Shown: piece by piece, positions 5,863-6,385 of the stretch | Layout: each line of letters begins with the position of its first letter | How positions within the stretch are numbered: the first letter of the stretch is position 1 | Source of the DNA: an uncultured Porphyromonadaceae bacterium | GTDB taxonomy: Bacteria > Bacteroidota > Bacteroidia > Bacteroidales > Barnesiellaceae_A | DNA: 6,385 nt | Direction: 5' to 3' | Assembly (NCBI GenBank): GCA_900542255.1 | Contig: UQMR01000094.1 | Coordinates: 1-6,385 of the forward strand | The notes under the pieces: model-generated | Seen by the model: the letters and a program-made list of their open reading frames with translations, nothing else | What the model was told of the DNA's origin: nothing | Databases searched by the model: none | Made by a program: the position numbers and the translations under genes

Positions 5863-6385
5863 TTACTTGTGCGGAGTTTCCCGCAAGGTGTATATCTTGG
5901 AGTTCCACGGAGAGTATCGACGTTGTACTTGTTGTATGGTGAGTACCGTCTCTTCTACGTCGTGTACGTCCTCTTGCATCTCGTGCATAGCGAGGGCAAT
6001 GGCAGCAAATACTTCACCCGGAGTGTCTCCTTTGCGCATTTCGGCGCGTACTTCCTCGGGGCTGAGGCCTTTTGTCTTACCTGCTTTGCTGTGGGCATGG
6101 TATGTGCCGGCAAAGTTGATGAGCTTAAAGACTAAGTATAGCAGGATGAGGCCGACAAACACAACCATCATAGCAGTAATGGACATGCCGATACCGCTTT
6201 TGTCGTGTTTCTCGAACTTCTCCATTTTCTCGTTTTTGTCGAGAGTCTTGTTGTTCGTGCTGGGGGTGACGTATTTATCGTCGCTTCCGCCTTTGATTTC
6301 CCAATCGTTTCCGCCATCGATGATGCGGGCGTATGACTCATCGGTTTTGAGCGTGCCGGCGGGTATGCGTACCTCGTCGAGCAGG
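5863..6385 (-). CDS. oadG: OadG-like gamma subunit with N-terminal lamin-tail-like segment (5' end beyond window edge)
   Basis: This small membrane subunit organises the decarboxylase pump by tying the cytoplasmic carboxyltransferase/biotin carrier to OadB. The first full codon is at 6384 and 173 residues are visible. A short 120-residue protein could start at ATG 6225, but the frame stays open and protein-like to the edge with no start codon, so the true start is off-window. Visible residues ~1-46 (LLDEVRIPAGTLKTDESYAR..., then DGGNDWEIKGG...YVTPSTNN) resemble the last strands of a lamin-tail domain, whose usual ending is YGRxxDGxxxWxxxxxPTPGxxN. A charged linker follows (TLDKNEKMEKFEKHDKS), then one membrane helix at residues ~64-91 (6195-6112). 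The cytoplasmic tail has GEVFAAIALAMHEM and ends YSPWNSKIYTLRETPHK, the usual C-terminal signature of this subunit. A signal peptide should lie upstream if the N-domain is exported. OadG identity is secure; the lamin-tail call is inferred from part of the domain. Confidence 0.86.
   Translation of the reverse strand, partial: LLDEVRIPAGTLKTDESYARIIDGGNDWEIKGGSDDKYVTPSTNNKTLDKNEKMEKFEKHDKSGIGMSITAMMVVFVGLILLYLVFKLINFAGTYHAHSKAGKTKGLSPEEVRAEMRKGDTPGEVFAAIALAMHEMQEDVHDVEETVLTIQQVQRRYSPWNSKIYTLRETPHK

Overview
The window looks like chromosomal DNA of a gut-type Bacteroidota, most likely Bacteroidales. The grounds are a bifunctional Fkp enzyme directly followed by a FucP-type permease, a decarboxylase sodium-pump cluster whose biotin carrier is a free-standing protein, and A-rich leaders without clear Shine-Dalgarno sequences. 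I cannot name the genus. There are six protein genes, two of them cut by the window edges. I found no RNA gene, insertion sequence, CRISPR array or origin.

Left part, + strand (1-3712): the C-terminal 795 residues of Fkp (L-fucokinase / L-fucose-1-phosphate guanylyltransferase) are followed after 103 bases by a major facilitator superfamily (MFS) transporter of the fucose:H+ symporter family. Together they make a short salvage route. FucP brings in host-derived L-fucose, and Fkp phosphorylates it with ATP and couples it to GTP, giving GDP-L-fucose for surface polysaccharides and glycoproteins.

Middle (3713-4247): a 161-base spacer very rich in G on the + strand is followed by a small minus-strand gene for an unrecognised 94-residue protein. 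Next comes a perfect 14-bp inverted repeat just past the end of oadB, which probably acts as its terminator.

Right part, minus strand (4248-6385): three subunits of a biotin-dependent, Na+-translocating decarboxylase lie in transcription order as OadG-like gamma subunit (cut by the right edge), biotin carrier protein and OadB-like beta subunit. The carboxyltransferase (alpha) subunit is not in the window and probably lies upstream, beyond 6385. In Bacteroidales such a complex is usually taken to be methylmalonyl-CoA decarboxylase of the succinate-propionate route, but nothing inside the window fixes the substrate. The beta subunit keeps all six residues known to matter for Na+ and proton handling, and the carrier keeps its biotinyl lysine. 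The gamma subunit is the most unusual gene: before its single membrane helix it carries an extracytoplasmic segment that resembles the end of a lamin-tail domain.

The two blocks converge, with the fucose genes pointing right and the decarboxylase genes and small gene pointing left. They appear to be functionally unrelated neighbours.
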